Shown here: piece after piece, positions 23,901-36,000 of the stretch | Layout of the letters: every line of letters starts with the position of its first letter | Numbering within the stretch: the stretch's first letter is position 1 | From: Dipylidium caninum | Lineage: Eukaryota; Platyhelminthes; Cestoda; Cyclophyllidea; Dipylidiidae | DNA length: 64,000 bases | Direction: 5' to 3' | Assembly (NCBI GenBank): GCA_017562135.1 | Contig: QEYB01000766.1 | Span: 1,054,001 to 1,118,000, forward strand | Program-made: the position numbers and the translations under genes | Notes under the pieces: generated by a model | Database searches by the model: none | Told to the model about the DNA's origin: nothing | The model's input: the letters and a program-made list of their open reading frames with translations, nothing else

Positions 23901-26900
23901 GCGCACGTCGAGGCACGAGAAGTCGTCTGGGTGCACCGCTACGCTCCACCAGTGCCGACTTGCCAGCACTGCTGCCACCTGTCAGCAGCAGGTGTTTTCG
24001 CATCCTCCCCCGCTTCAACTGTGGTTGTCATTCCGTCTGCAGGCCAAAGTAACCAGTTTTATCCAAACCTGACTCATCGTCATCACTTTGTGACATCTTG
24101 TTTTGGCCACCTCTCGACATCCCCCAACGCCTTTAGGCGACTATGAGCCCATCCCCACTGCGTCGCTCAGTCCTGGTGATTCCCCCCTTTTGGGTGACTA
24201 ATCTCACCCCAAAATCAGCTTGTTCTGGGGCGGAGAACGGGCAATACGAGGCGTTTCCACTCCTGCCTTTGCTCCTCGACAACGAAGACGAAGAGATTGT
24301 CGTCTCCGTGTACTTATTTTTATCGCGTTCACGGAGACCTCCCCTCGATTTCAAATTTAGGCATTCCGGTTTGCCGGAATGCCCTGTCCTCCGGAGCACC
24401 TTCCTCTCGGCAAACTCATCTTGACAGACTATCAGATGCGATTAGCGCCCCCTTCCGGTTTTCGTGCCTTCCCGTCATTTTCCACGTATGAATAACTTCT
24501 TTTTCAAGTGAAATCACTAGTGTTTTATTCACGAATGTCCGTAAAACCAATCATCACTCGTCAGCCTAAGGCGGCTCATTGGAATTGCAATTCTCCGTCC
24601 AGTTAGCAGTCGACTTCCCGGCCTTCTTACGGTTTTGTTTGTGTTGTTGGCACCCGGGTTTCCAGGCCAAATAAACCACTGCTTCGTGGTGGACGAGAGC
24701 TCCTCTTGGGACTTGGCAGCCTGGAATAACTCGTTGATTGGTTCTACTGAGAGGCCGAGTGTCAGGGGGCTTTTGACAATCAAATGGCCGTCACAGTGGC
24801 TAATGGAGATCGTTTCAGTCTTTAGCCGCTTCTGCCCACATCACCTGGAGCGGATTCTCATCTCTCCCCTCCGCCGCCCCTGAAACACGAGGTGCCATTT
24901 TTTGTCTTTGCGCAGACTGCCCAAACCGACGGTGCGCCGGCTGAAATGGCATCTGGATGAGGCCTTCCACAGTGAGGTGTTGCTCCCCCAACGCGACGCC
25001 TACGACGCGTATCGCGACACCCTGCAAGTGTGCTGCATGGCCGAGGAGGGCGGCCGGACGCTGACGCGAGGACTCTGCACCCGCGCCGACGTCTCCTCTG
25101 ACGCGATGATGCAGCTCGCCTTCTTGGTAGGTCTGCTTCATCCCTGCTCTGGCGGGCAGTTGCATGGGCGCCCCTGCTGGCCGGCCTGAGTGGTGGTAGA
25201 AGACGCGTAGTTCGATCGGTATCTCTCCCACCCATTGTCAATGGCCCGTCCGTCGCACAGCCTCTCTCGTCCCTCCGATCGCAGCCGCCGCGCAATCCAT
25301 CGGTCCTCTGCATTTCACCTGAATCGGCTTTCCAACGAGTCCTATGACATTGCAGCGTGGACTTACTTCGATTGTAGAAAACACAAGTTGGCCTGTTTTT
25401 GCGGGCAGAGAATCTTGTCTCGCTACCCCAACGTGAACCACCAATCGGAGTTTCTTCTGGCAAAGAAAAACCGGTCTCGTCACCCTCTCACACTGGTCGC
25501 TTTATTCCTAGAATCCGCTGATTTTTTCGAAATGAGCAAAAACTTTCTCGATTTTTGACGGAGTATCAGACGAGCAGAAGGCACCTTTATCTCTTCATAG
25601 TCTTTCCACTAATGGGAGTCTCTTAGAAAAAAATAAAGACCTTTAAAAATGCTCCTCTTCTGGGCAATCAGGGGAAGACTGCAAGTTGTCGACTCCACCT
25701 TTGAACTCCTCGCTCGGTTGATGTGCCAGATTTGTGCCCAATGCTTTTCACTTGACCATTTCAACCCCCAGGCTATCGGCCACGTCTCCTCTTTCTTGTT
25801 TTCTGCCATTCTGGGCGTCGTTGCAGTGTGGTAGGCTTCTAAGTGGACGCATTTTATGCTGTCGCGGAGCCGCTTTCGACGAAAAGCTTTCTGCCCCCCT
25901 CCCCACCCTCCGTGCACTCAGTCAGTCCCGCCCTTTGACCTTCCCTCGCCATAACTCGTGCAGCCGCACAGGGCCGAGCGCCGCGCGCCGTCTGCTGTCC
26001 GGCCGCGAGGGGTTGCGCTTCTCCCCGCTTCCGCTCGTTGGCGAGATGTCGGGCAGTTGTTGCGCCCCGCTCTTGTTTCCCCCACGCAACACGCAATTTG
26101 TTCACTGAGTGTTTTGTAGCACTTCACGGTATTTGCCGGAAAACGCTCTGCCCTCAGGCTTAGCCTCAGGCTTTGGCCGGCGCAACCGCGACTGCTGTGC
26201 TTTTGCAGAGAATTCTTGCTATCCCTTCGAAATATACTTCAGTTGGCCTTCGAAGAAGTGCACGACACGGCGGGTTTCCGTGGTGGCAGCATCGAAACGT
26301 GCAGCACCCGCGCCTTCCGCGGAGGTCGCACCGCCCTACTTCGGCCGCTCACCGTGGATGCGCGGGACTTCCTCAGCTTGGCGCGAGGTGGCGCTTCTCT
26401 CAGCCCCACCGACGAGGAGGATCTTCTGGCTGCCCTCCACCGCTGCTCTCGCACCCACCGGCGACTCCTGCGTGAGGCTGCTGCCGCTCAAGGTGAGTTG
26501 CACGCGCGGTGGTCCTCTCCAGACGAAGAAACAGCGTTTTGTGTGGCTGCGCGTGGAAGCTACCGCCAAGAGGATTATTGAGCTGTCTGACATACCCCAG
26601 TCGTTTATCCTGTGTTGTTACAGCCATCTGTAGCCGCGGTGGTTGCTCACTCACTTGCCAATTCACTCGCACGCCCACACACGATTCTGTCTCGAAACGA
26701 CATGATCCTGTCGCCTCTCTGTGTGTCCCAAACGGCCGTGGCACACTTGTCCACGCTCTGTCGGATGTGTCTGTCAGTTTCGGCGACACTTCCTTTTGCC
26801 TCATTGTCCCCCATGTAAACTATAAATATTGCCAGTGGAGAATTATTCCCACCGAAAACAAAATGCCGCAGATTATGGGAACGTTGACAAACGCCCTCCA

Positions 26901-29900
26901 AACGACTTTGTGTGATAGGAAAGATTGTCAACAGATAACGGAGGTTGCAAAGCGGAGGATATGACGAGTGGACGCTTCACCCCTAAACAAACCTCCTCCT
27001 TCAAGTGCGGAGAACGGGGAAAGTATAAGAAAAAATTAGGCGCGCTGGATGAAAAAGCCGAGTATAAGAAATGAATTTGATGCTGTAACTGGTTGAGCTC
27101 GACAACGTCCATCTTCTCTCCGCTCGAGGCAGGATTGTGGTTCGGACAACTGCCGAGCATTCGGATGTTCCCCTTCCTCCTTTGAAAGTCGTTTTTCATG
27201 GCTGCTGTCGCAGTCACTACGGGGATTCGTGGCGCGCCGATGAGGCAGTGGCCTGCGACCGTCGGTCTGTCGCCACCGCCTCCCACCGACGCTGCCGTGT
27301 GCTGGGCGTCGTGCCACCAGCCTCCCCCTGCTGGCAGCAATTCGCCCCAACTCGTGACTATTCGCCCTCGCCCAGAGCAGTTGATGCCCTGGCAGAAGAG
27401 TCCGAAGTACTCACTACGAATTATTGTGACTGATGCTTTTAATCTGCAAAAGCGGCCATCTACGTGGTCGATTTCCGAGCCTTTCTTTGTGTGGTCCCAG
27501 TTAAAAACACACACTGCGTGACATCTGCTTTCCTCTTTCCCGAAACGCCCTCCTAACATTCTACGTCGCCGTTGCCTCGACATTTCCCGTTGCAAAGCCG
27601 TAATACTTGCTTCTTGTGACTCGTCTCTTCCCCGTCCTCGTGCCTCGTCTCTTCCCCGTCCTCGTGCCTCGTCTCTTCCCCGTCCTCGTGCCTCGCCTCC
27701 CCATGAAGTTGCTGGAGCCCCCCCGAAACGTGTTGACATCCTGTTTTCCCCGCGTCGGGGTATCTCTGAGGCCCACAGTCCCGCGGGCGCTCTGCTGCTG
27801 AGAAGCAGCCCCTCGCCCTCTGTTGGAGGGTCTTGGTCTTGTCACCGGCACGCGCAGGCGCCTACTGCGGCCCCGTCGTCCCCGATGGAGGAGCGATTCA
27901 TGGCGACATTCCGTCCACCCCCAGAAAAGCGCCCCACCAAAGCCGTTCTTCGTCATCAATGCCTGCTCTTAAGAGCGATTCCACTTGAAGGGGCTCACGC
28001 AACTGCGTACCAATTATCTAGTTTGTTTTTTTTTTTTCAAATGTCTGGCGATTTCCCGACTCAGAGGCCAATCGCCTTCATCGTTCGGCGGGTTTGCTGT
28101 GTCCCTCCTCGGCCACCCGCGCCGCCTCCATCGCGCCTCCTTGTTCGAATGATGTCGGGGAGACGTAGTGGAGGATACGGCAAAGTAGGGCGCATTGAGA
28201 AATTCCCTCCGCAAACAACGGAGGCGGATGAGAATAAGTCGCCGATTTTTCACGGGTTAAGTCGCTCGGCTGGTGGGATTGCGTTGTGGTGGATGGTTCT
28301 TTCTCTCCTCACTCGCTTCCTTGCCATCCACAGCTTGCTCTTGAATGTCTGCGACTTCTCCTTTTCTGAAGACAGCCTTCCACTGCGGAATCTTAGCCAC
28401 AAAAATTGCCTGACACGTCATTTTTAAGGTCGCATGTTGTGTATTTCCGCTCAAACGTCACTCTGTCTAGTGCACTTGATCGTTTCATTCGAAAGGGCGA
28501 TTGCGTGCGAGTGAAGGCTCTGGCTGGCATTAAGAATGGCCGGGGCGACGGGCCCGCATCCTCCCCACTCCGCTGTCCCGAGGGTGTATGCCACTCTCGT
28601 CCCGGCCTCCTGCCTCCCCCCCCGCAGGCTTCAACCCTCTGTTGGCAGCAGTCCTGCGAGCCCGAGACGCACGTTTGGTCCGGGCCAAGGGACTGCGTTT
28701 CCCTGACTTCGCCGCATTCTCTTTCGTTCGGTTTTTACGTAATTATGGTCTGCCTGCAAGTTCTGTCCGCTCCTGGGACAACCGTCTTCGACGCGTAGCA
28801 CACGCCCGTTTGGCGCATGTTTGGCTCTCTCCTCTTATCGCTTAGTGTACACGTACTGACGTAGCAAATCAACCAAAACATAGTTGGTTCACATGTTGGT
28901 CTTGAGTGCGAAGCTCCTAATGCAGTTTATCTACTCCACCGTCTTCTTTTCGAATTTCAACAAGGCAGAAGTGCTGCAAAATCATGGAGAAATTTTAATG
29001 AAAGTCTTTCCTGAAGGCACAGTTTCTTAGGGGACATGCAGAGGATGGTGGGGAAGATTTGACACACATGATTTCGATGCTGTTGAGACCACGTTGGAGG
29101 GGGATGCTTCTCTGACAACATGGAGGATTGCAGAACGGCTCACATTCGGATGCGAGGATAGGCGGGGAAACATTCAAGACGGGTGCCCCGCGAATGAACC
29201 CGGAAGAATTTGGCTGATCGGCTCGACGTATGCGCAGCTGTGTTTGCTCGGAACAAATTCGAGTTCTTCTTGAACCGGACCACAACGTGGGATGAGAAGT
29301 GGTTTACTTGCGAAAAAATCGCAATGCAAGTGGCGCATTGTGAACTGGGAAAACCTGGTCCTTCCACCGCGAAAGCACACTCGATTCTGCATAGGAGAAT
29401 GTTGTGGGGTGTCCGGTGGGACACTCGAGAACCAACGCGTTACGTGCGTTTAGAAACGAAGACGAAGAAGAAGAAGAAGCTAAATTCGGAGAAGTGTTGT
29501 CGGCAACTGGATAATTTAAATGCGGCGGTCGAAGAGAATGCCGGGCCCCATGTGGCTGTGAAGAATCGTCAAGGAATTATAAAAATGGGTTGCGAAATTC
29601 CCTCGCATTTCCCGGCCTTCGCTCCCGCCCCCCCCCCCCACCTCGCTTTTTCTCCCATAAAAAAATTTGAGGGCGAAACAAGTGCTTTCTCGCTGGCATG
29701 AGGCCATCAATGGTGGCGCGAAGTATGTTATGCAATAAAGTTTATTGCGGATCTGACAACCAGTGGGGAGTGTGGCGGCGGCGGCGCCCCGGCGGCAGTC
29801 GAGGTGGCATCAGTCGTCGGGGTGGCTCGCACCGCAAACCTCCTTCTAATCCCGAGGTGGAAGCCCCGCCCCGCCCCGCCCTTCCCCCTCCTCCGCCTCT

Positions 29901-30053
29901 CCCCGCAGCGCCACGTCGGAGTTGTAACTGCGCTCAGATGGTCTAATACTTCCCAGAGGGCCATTAAGGCATTTGACCTCATTCGCCTCGCGTTGGGTCT
30001 GCCGCGAGCAATCTTTTCTTCCATCCAACTTCGACTTCGCCCTGACCACTTTC

Positions 30054-30092
<39 letters not shown>

Positions 30093-33019
30093 TGTCTGTC
30101 TGTCTGTCTGCCTCGGCTCCCCTGTTATCCAGCGCGATGGCACGTCTCGTCTGCCTCTCAGAAGCGCAGGGGAATGGGGGACGGACTGGTGAGGCAGGCC
30201 TGCGTGCTGGCGACCGGTAACTTGAGCCGCCTTTTCCGCGGTGGCAGTCGAGCGGTTCCACCCACCGCGGTTAATCCGCTGCATTCGCCCCTGGCCGCGG
30301 CCGCGGCGGCGGCGGCAGCGAGTGGGGGGGGGGGGGTAGAGTTGGGGCGAAGAAGTTTGCAGTCCAAATCCGCTGTGCTCTGGCAGAATTTTTTTCCGCC
30401 CATCAAAGTCACCTTGGCAAGGTGCTTTTCTTCCCCTTGTTTCACGAAGATCTCCCGAGTGAAAATTACCCTTTCACACAGCCTCATCTGCACAGTTGAA
30501 AGTGCCTTTAAAGCGAAAGTTGACCAACCTGCTCAGCAATTTTCTTCTGGCGGTGTGGAAGCCCCGAGCGGTGGTTTCTTGCCTTTCTTCGCCATCATTG
30601 TGACTGTGTAAAACGGGGCGAGGGTGTTTGAGGCGTGGACCCTTCGGTGCGCCAGGCGACCTGCACAGACGCGAGCGTGCACTTCTCGGCCGAGGCGCCA
30701 GTTGCTGCGCTTTTCGGCTTTCACGTGACACGCGGAAGATCTCGTCGGCAGATACACGCTTTCGGGGCTGCGGATCGAGTGAATTCGTGTTCAGTGAAGG
30801 GGCCAATTGCCCCCCAAATTCAAATAACCCAACTCCCCCGTTTCACTCCCCACCCCGCATTCTCACTTAGAACCGCAACAAATCACAAGTAACGAGTGTC
30901 TGCAGCCACTTCCCTGCTGTGGACCAGCTTCGCCTGTTTATCAGGCGCCTTACATGACGTTGGGACCTCCACCCCGGTGAAAATCGTCCTCTCCGCGCGC
31001 GCCAAACACTTTTACCGTCAGCAGCCATCGCATGTGCCCTTGTTGGGGACTGTGTGCCGCCGAGTTTCATTACCCCTTTATGGCCGCGGCTGAAAGACGC
31101 TCTAAACTTGTTGGGAGAACTTTTGACTGGGTTAAAATTCCTTGAGCACAGAAGTCTTCTTTATGGCCACTTGAGCTGGCTGACTGTTGCCCTCCCAGAC
31201 GAGACGACGTCCCATTTTCCAGCCTACTTGGCACACTTTAGCATCTCCCCGCCAACACTGCGAGAAGGTGTTGTTGTTGCTCTCACCCTTCGTCCCGTTC
31301 CTCCGCCACTCATCGCGCCAGCTCTCGGGGCTGTGGTATTTGCATATAATCCCCTTGTTTTGATTTCCACACTTCCGGCCCCCCACCTCCTCATTCCCCG
31401 GTGAACGTCCTCCTTCTGTGGCGTACAAAAGGCGCGTTTGGATAACGAAGACAGGCTTTTTCCGTTGAATGGGTTAGAAGGAGAGAGAGAGAGAGAGAGC
31501 GGGGGAAAGAGTTTGCTCACCTCCTTCCTCACTCCGTCACTACGAGGTTGGGTTCATCAGTCGGGCAGCGTCTCTGCTGCGCATTCAGATAATGTCACTG
31601 GCAGCCATTTGACTGGACCAAAATAGATGAAAAACAGGGGCAAAAGATGGGAGGAGGCGAGCTGAGGGTGGGTAACGCTCGTGTCACGTCGTCTGGAATG
31701 CCGAATGAGACGAGGAAAGTGGGCACCTCTTCGTTCTGTTGGCGTCTCTTTGATACACTTTCTTGATGGTCAAGCATCCGCATCCTGCCAATCCCCTGTG
31801 GTGTTTAGGCCGAGGAACATGGCAGCGTCTTTGGTGGAGCGATTTCCCAGGCGTAAAGGTGTCTGGGAAAGAAGTCACTTAAAAGCCCGTGAGATGATGT
31901 AAATGTCGATGAAGTAGTGGCGCGTGGTTAGATTGTTCGTCGTAGCTCGGCGGGGAGGCATAACCATTCTTCTGTTGCTGGCAGACTGGGATACCCACCT
32001 TTTCGCGCTGAGGCGGTTGGCGGAGGCGGAGGGCTCCGAGATCCCCACTTTCTTCACTGACGAGGCCTTCTCCCGCATCAGCACAGTGGATCTCCGCACC
32101 TCTCCCCTCGTCTCCGACGTCTCTCCCTCCGCCGACGGCGGCCCGACCGGCATCCGCGTCGGTGCCTTCGCGCCGGTCTCGCGTCACGGCTACGGCGTCT
32201 CCTACAGCATCACCGTGAGTGCTCCTCGCCCTCCACTGCCCCTCTCCACCTCGGCGGAGCAGACATCCGTGCACTGTTTGCGCGCTTGTGCAGACCTGAT
32301 TTACTTTGAACAACTATTACCGGTGGAGGGATTTTGACAAATCCATATGGCAAGGAGGAGGGTGAGACGGGATGTGAGCCCTGTTTTCCAATGGGACTTG
32401 GAAGGTCAGAGAGCAGATTAAAGTGTGGATCAGCCCACTGAATTATTAAAAATGAACGCGGTCTGAAGCGCCATCCTCCGTTGGCCACTCCACCGCCTCC
32501 TCCTCCTCCTCCATCCGTCGTTTGCGCCCACGTCGAGGGTGCCTCGGCCCCACGCCTCCCTCCGGGCGAAAACTCAGGCGCGGTGGAATAGCCTCATCCG
32601 AGACGGGCAGTCGACGCTGAGGCAATGGACCGCGGAAGTCCGCTTGCCACGCTGCTCTTTTGCGAACCTCCCCCCCCCCCTCGGCCCTATCACCTTCAAG
32701 TATATACGAGTGAGGTTTCATTTTCATTCATTAGGCTTTCTTCGTAGATTCATGGGCGCCTTAGTACTTTCCCTGTGGAACAGGGCGGAGGAGGAGGAGG
32801 CAGAGGGGGGGGGGCAGAAGAGTGGCTCCCCGGTGGCGCTGTTTTTACATAATATGCATCATTCCTGTAACCCGATTTATACCCCTCCCCCCCTCATTTG
32901 CATCCAGGTCTCTTTGGCTGCTTCGCTACCCAGCCACATTGCTGAAATTGAGGCACCCGAGGAGTCCTCCCGACCTTCTTGCCACTGTGGAGAAGAATTT
33001 CGCCTTTGTTTTATCCTAA
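17781..33019 (+). CDS. CPT2: Carnitine O-palmitoyltransferase 2 (CPT2)
   Basis: CPT2 of the inner mitochondrial membrane matrix side converts acylcarnitine plus CoA to acyl-CoA for beta-oxidation. Exons: 17781-17960, 17990-18229, 18602-18784, 18874-19044, 19475-19729, 22457-22662, 24916-25126, 26243-26492, 31985-32214 and probably 32908-33019. Phases agree through exon 9 (642 residues), and total length is close to the family's 650-660. The first 30 residues are Arg-containing and free of acidic residues until the ETSG stretch, fitting a mitochondrial presequence. Landmarks: LPKLDNSLNRYL, LDYYMKDRR, VVRATNLVYSSIRFLESL, LDMSQYKHIFHSTRIP, GDFYTFDVFD, SRWFDKPFSLLV, catalytic His377 in FQHTLVDS with Asp381, ETCSTRAFRGGRT, and HLFALRRLAE. 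Exons 1-5 are AT-rich and 6-10 GC-rich. The join to the last exon is out of phase. Confidence 0.93.
17961..17989 (+). other. Probable 29-nt GC-AG mini-intron in CPT2
   Basis: Without removal of these bases the CPT2 frame stops and shifts. Removing 17961-17989 (GCATGT...TTATAG, preceded by CAG) keeps phase 0 and makes RYLASQ run into the LHEKL block at the spacing expected from other CPT2 proteins. Confidence 0.5.
17990..18229 (+). CDS. CPT2: CPT2 exon 2
   Basis: Encodes the FKLHEKL segment, LDYYMKDRRQIVFNQN and SYND, ending at a GTACGT donor in phase 0. Confidence 0.85.
18602..18784 (+). CDS. CPT2: CPT2 exon 3
   Basis: Follows TTTTAG; encodes PVVRATNLVYSSIRFLESL and a VGVLPSCLNTYGAKLLK end before GTATGT. 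Confidence 0.92.
18874..19044 (+). CDS. CPT2: CPT2 exon 4
   Basis: The acceptor at 18872-18873 is the one that keeps phase 0. Encodes LDMSQYKHIFHSTRIP and VVINRGDFYTFDVFDDH, ending before GTAAGC. Confidence 0.92.
19475..19729 (+). CDS. CPT2: CPT2 exon 5
   Basis: Starts GKMTSPEQLFSNLEFI; encodes the helical NREDIWAELRQ-equivalent region (DDATLARQRLRHLG) and VLVMCDSVSDNPSQL, before GTAAGT. Confidence 0.9.
19730..22456 (+). other. CPT2 intron 5, composition boundary
   Basis: No exon or other gene recognised. Composition changes here from AT-rich on the left to GC- and pyrimidine-rich on the right. Confidence 0.6.
22457..22662 (+). CDS. CPT2: CPT2 exon 6, catalytic histidine
   Basis: Encodes GGSRWFDKPFSLLV and FQHTLVDSFTALRF. 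The catalytic His codon is 22556-22558, with the paired Asp four residues on. Ends in phase 2 at AT|GTAGGC and joins cleanly to the next exon. Confidence 0.92.
22663..26242 (+). other. CPT2 introns 6 and 7
   Basis: Apart from exon 7 (24916-25126), nothing coding is recognised. An AATAAA near 25631 lies inside the intron and is probably unused. Confidence 0.6.
24916..25126 (+). CDS. CPT2: CPT2 exon 7
   Basis: Encodes LPKPTVRRLKWHLDEAF, a basic/acidic helical region and DAMMQLAFL, ending before GTAGGT in phase 0. Confidence 0.9.
26243..26492 (+). CDS. CPT2: CPT2 exon 8
   Basis: Encodes LAFEEVHDTAGFRGGSIETC, then STRAFRGGRTALLRPLT (substrate-binding STS-type region), ending ..AAAAQ in phase 1 before GTGAGT. 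Confidence 0.92.
27620..27691. repeat. 24-bp tandem repeat, three exact copies
   Basis: Three identical 24-bp units lie in CPT2 intron 8. Being a multiple of three, they stay open on the minus strand and give a repeated EARGRGRD octapeptide inside a 288-codon frame that has no other protein-like character. Confidence 0.85.
28866..29740 (+). mobile_element. Decayed mariner-family transposon
   Basis: Lies within CPT2 intron 8, in the same orientation. The left part reads, with stops and shifts, as a mariner helix-turn-helix arm: KAEVLQNHGEILMKVFPEGT, GTCRGWWGRFDTHDFDAVE, TTWRIAERL. The longest frame (from about 29210) contains FLNRTTTWDEKWF, equivalent to the first catalytic Asp block of mariner transposases, then KCCRQLDNLNAAVEE and AVKNRQGIIK. 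The end AINGGAKYVMQ-stop (29703-29738) resembles the usual mariner C-terminus. The second and third catalytic Asp regions are deleted or unrecognisable. Terminal inverted repeats were not found, so boundaries are approximate. It is not functional. Confidence 0.75.
30056..30110. repeat. Compound tetranucleotide microsatellite
   Basis: A (TGCC)n run passes directly into a (TGTC)n run, in CPT2 intron 8. Confidence 0.9.
31985..32214 (+). CDS. CPT2: CPT2 exon 9
   Basis: Encodes DWDTHLFALRRLAE, the FTDEAFSRISTVDLRTSPL segment and FAPVSRHGYGVSYSIT, ending before GTGAGT in phase 0. Confidence 0.92.
32908..33019 (+). CDS. CPT2: CPT2 probable last exon
   Basis: After CATCCAG, the frame that contains PDLLATVEKNFAFVLS followed by TAA matches the family's C-terminal FLQCVEKALEDMF region. 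That frame does not match the phase left by exon 9; the in-phase reading runs to 33096 and looks unlike CPT2. A missed micro-exon or a one-base indel would explain it. Confidence 0.6.
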
Positions 33020-36000
33020 GCTCACTTTTTCAACTTGCCCAGTGGCTCGGCCCCTCTTCGCCCCGATATCCGCCGCATGTCCTTCGAATGCTCTAAAGCG
33101 ACAGCAGCGGCGAAGTCAGACCACCGCCAAAAGGGGTATTGGCGCCCCCCTCCCCGCCCCCCGCAAGCGCGGTGAATGTGCCGGGGACCGGGCCGGGGAG
33201 GCAGCAGCTCGACTTCGCCTGCAGCACCGTCGCCCTGTCCTGGGCGATCGTCGGGGCAGCTTGGAGGCAGTTGGGCTGCGGCCTTACCACACGCTGCTCC
33301 TTTTAGAATGACGGTTGGAGTGTCTGTTTCACCACTTGGCGGGACTCAAACTTTTCCAAGGGGACGCAGTTCAGGGACGCCCTTCATCGGAGCATCCGAC
33401 GAGTCGCGTCAGCTCTGCAGTCTTGAGACGGATCGTCCATCGCGTCTCCGGCCAGTCTCGAGAGACACTTCCCTGTTAGTTGCCTCCTCAGATGTAGCTC
33501 CCCTCTCTCTCGCACGACCACATGTCCGGGTCCTCTGTGCTTTTTTGCCCTTAGAAGAGAACTCTCCCCAGCTCTGATTTTTTGTTTTTGTGGAAAAGCT
33601 CATTTTGGCTAGATGGGTCTCTTTCGCACTTACGGCGGGAACACTTCGATTCATCAAGAAGCAGCAAGTAACGGGGAGCTGGCGCCCTGGCACTTCCTCG
33701 TCCGGGGACTGAATATTCGGCCGTAACTTAAGGTCGAGGGCATAGAGACAGAAAGAACGACTTCCCCGACTGGTGCTGATCCCAAAAATTGTGAAAGTTG
33801 ATATGTACGAGGTGGTGGCGATTAACAGAGGTTGGCGTTGGAAAACGACTTCCTTCGGCAGTTATGTCCTGCCGCACCTCTGCGGGTCGCCGCAGGGGGA
33901 CCGACACGTACCGCGCACTGTTTCCAGACCTCGTCGGTCGGCGCACTCGAGTGCCTCCCAGCCCGAACGGGGGCGGGGCGGGGCGGGGCGGGGCGGGGCG
34001 GGGCGGGGCGGGCGGAGCGGAGCGTCTCGCCTCGATGCGACCGGCTGTTGGGCGCGCGGCGGGCAGGTTAACTGGGTTCAACGGCCTTCCACGTCGTCGG
34101 ACCGGCGGCAGACCGCCGACAGTTCAGCCTTCTGTCCGTGGTCTGCCGCGCAGACGAGCGGGTGTGGCGGGTAAGGTGGCTCTCCATGAGCACGAGCTTG
34201 GCCACGTGCCTCGACAACGCTCCCCGAACCGCCGTCGACTCCTCGACTGACAATTTCTGTTGCAGCCTCCGGCGATTCGGTCTCCCGCCCCCCCCCGGGG
34301 GGGAGGAATGTGGCGGGGCGCTCTTGCTGCGCCAGGACCGTCGTCCGGTGGTGCAGCGCCCGGGCGGCTGACGTCGCGCCCAGTCGACACAGCGGGTTAA
34401 TTCGCAAATTCATTCATCACGACCATCAGACAGCCCGAAACGCGGGCGTGATGGGTCCCAGGCCCCAGGCCATTAATCAGATTGCGCGACAGACGTCTCG
34501 GCCGCGCGGACGGCGTGTTTTAGGCGGCGACTAATCACTTAAAATGCCCCGAGTGAATGGCTGCCGTGGGTCCTCTCCTCCCGCGTGGCGGTGGGGACTT
34601 CCTGCCACGGCGCCAAATCGTCCGGTCGGTGTGGTTCAGGGGCCTCCACAGGCGCCCAGGAGCCCACGACGGCCGAGAACTCGCCGTCGTGGACCCAGCC
34701 CCCTCCGCACACCGGACTGGCCGCTGTCGTTGGCGACGTCTCGGGCCTCGGGTTTGTGCCAACGGCAGCATGGGATGCTGCGTAACTGACGGCTCTCTGA
34801 TTGATGGACTTGCGGCTGACGCCTGTCTTGGCCCACTCTCGGCCATTTATTTCCATTCAGACGTACAAGTTGGTGCTTGTGGAGGCAAGAAAGTAGTGAA
34901 CGACCCAAGCGGGAGGCGGAGAAGGCAGGGCGAGGGGAGGAGGGGGTGTCTCTTTACTTCCGAGGCGTTTTAGGGCTGTTGTTGCTGCTGTTGCTACACG
35001 CGCTCGCAGTGCCAGCAGCCGCTACGCCCCGGCGGACGGAGGCGCGCTCGCGAGTGCCCGAGGCCTGGTCGGCTGGGCGGAAGTGGACGACCCCACGACG
35101 CCTTAGGAGAATCCGTGCAGTTGGCGCAATCCATTGGGGGGCCGCCGCGCAGACGGGAACAGCGTGGAGGCGGCAGTCGGGACCATGGGTTGCGTGAGAG
35201 GGAAGTGGTCAGTGTAAAAAACTGGTCTTTTAAGCCAAAGTCGGGGCTGGAATGCTTGGCTCAGCACGCCGCGGACGGCGAAGACGACCAAACGAACTTG
35301 CCTCCTTCGCCGGGGACGAAAACGGCCTTCGAGAACTGAAGACGCCTACTCGCGCCGCATGCGCGAGTTCGGCAGCTGTCGTCCACCCGAGGACGAGATC
35401 TCGGCTGCCAGCGACTCGATGCCTTGGCCAGGTCATGCCTGGGTCGTGAGACCCTCTGCCCCCCCGCGTCCTTCTCCTCCCCTCTGTCCGTTCTCACTCG
35501 CTGGACTTTCTTGTCGGAGGAGAAATTTTTCTTCCATGGGCGGCTGCTCACCGACTTCACTCCCGCGTCGTCGGGCTTCGGTGGCACGTGAGGCGCCCCG
35601 CGGAAGACCCTCGCCAATTTGAACCGCTTGGGCTGGCCAGGCTGACCGCCGAACGCCCGCCCCACCGACTGCCTTGGACGCGGGTCGCGGCGCCACTGCC
35701 AGCGCCGGAGTTGGTACCAACAGCGGTGGGCGACCGAGGGCGTGTGTCTCATTCTGAGCTCATCCGACGGTTGCATTGCTGCCCTCAACCTCTACTTCCC
35801 CAGGCACCCGCCCGCTGAGCGGAAGAACATTGACCTGGTCGCGCGTTGGCTGGAACGCCGACGCCTCCCCGGCTGTTGAATCCGCACAGTTGGCAGTTGA
35901 CCAAACGTTCCTCCGTCCCACAGGCGAGTCAGACGGCGGTTCACAAGTCTGATGCCCCCAAGATTCCCCACCTCAACCAGCAATGCGAAAGGGACTGGAA

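Noticed and set aside
26873..27739. 288-codon open frame on the minus strand
   Set aside because: Opens with an octapeptide repeat made by the 24-bp tandem repeat and lies inside a CPT2 intron. No family resemblance.
32301..32331. 29-nt candidate micro-exon between CPT2 exons 9 and 10
   Set aside because: The length would fix the phase, but in phase 0 its second codon is TGA, so it cannot be the missing exon.
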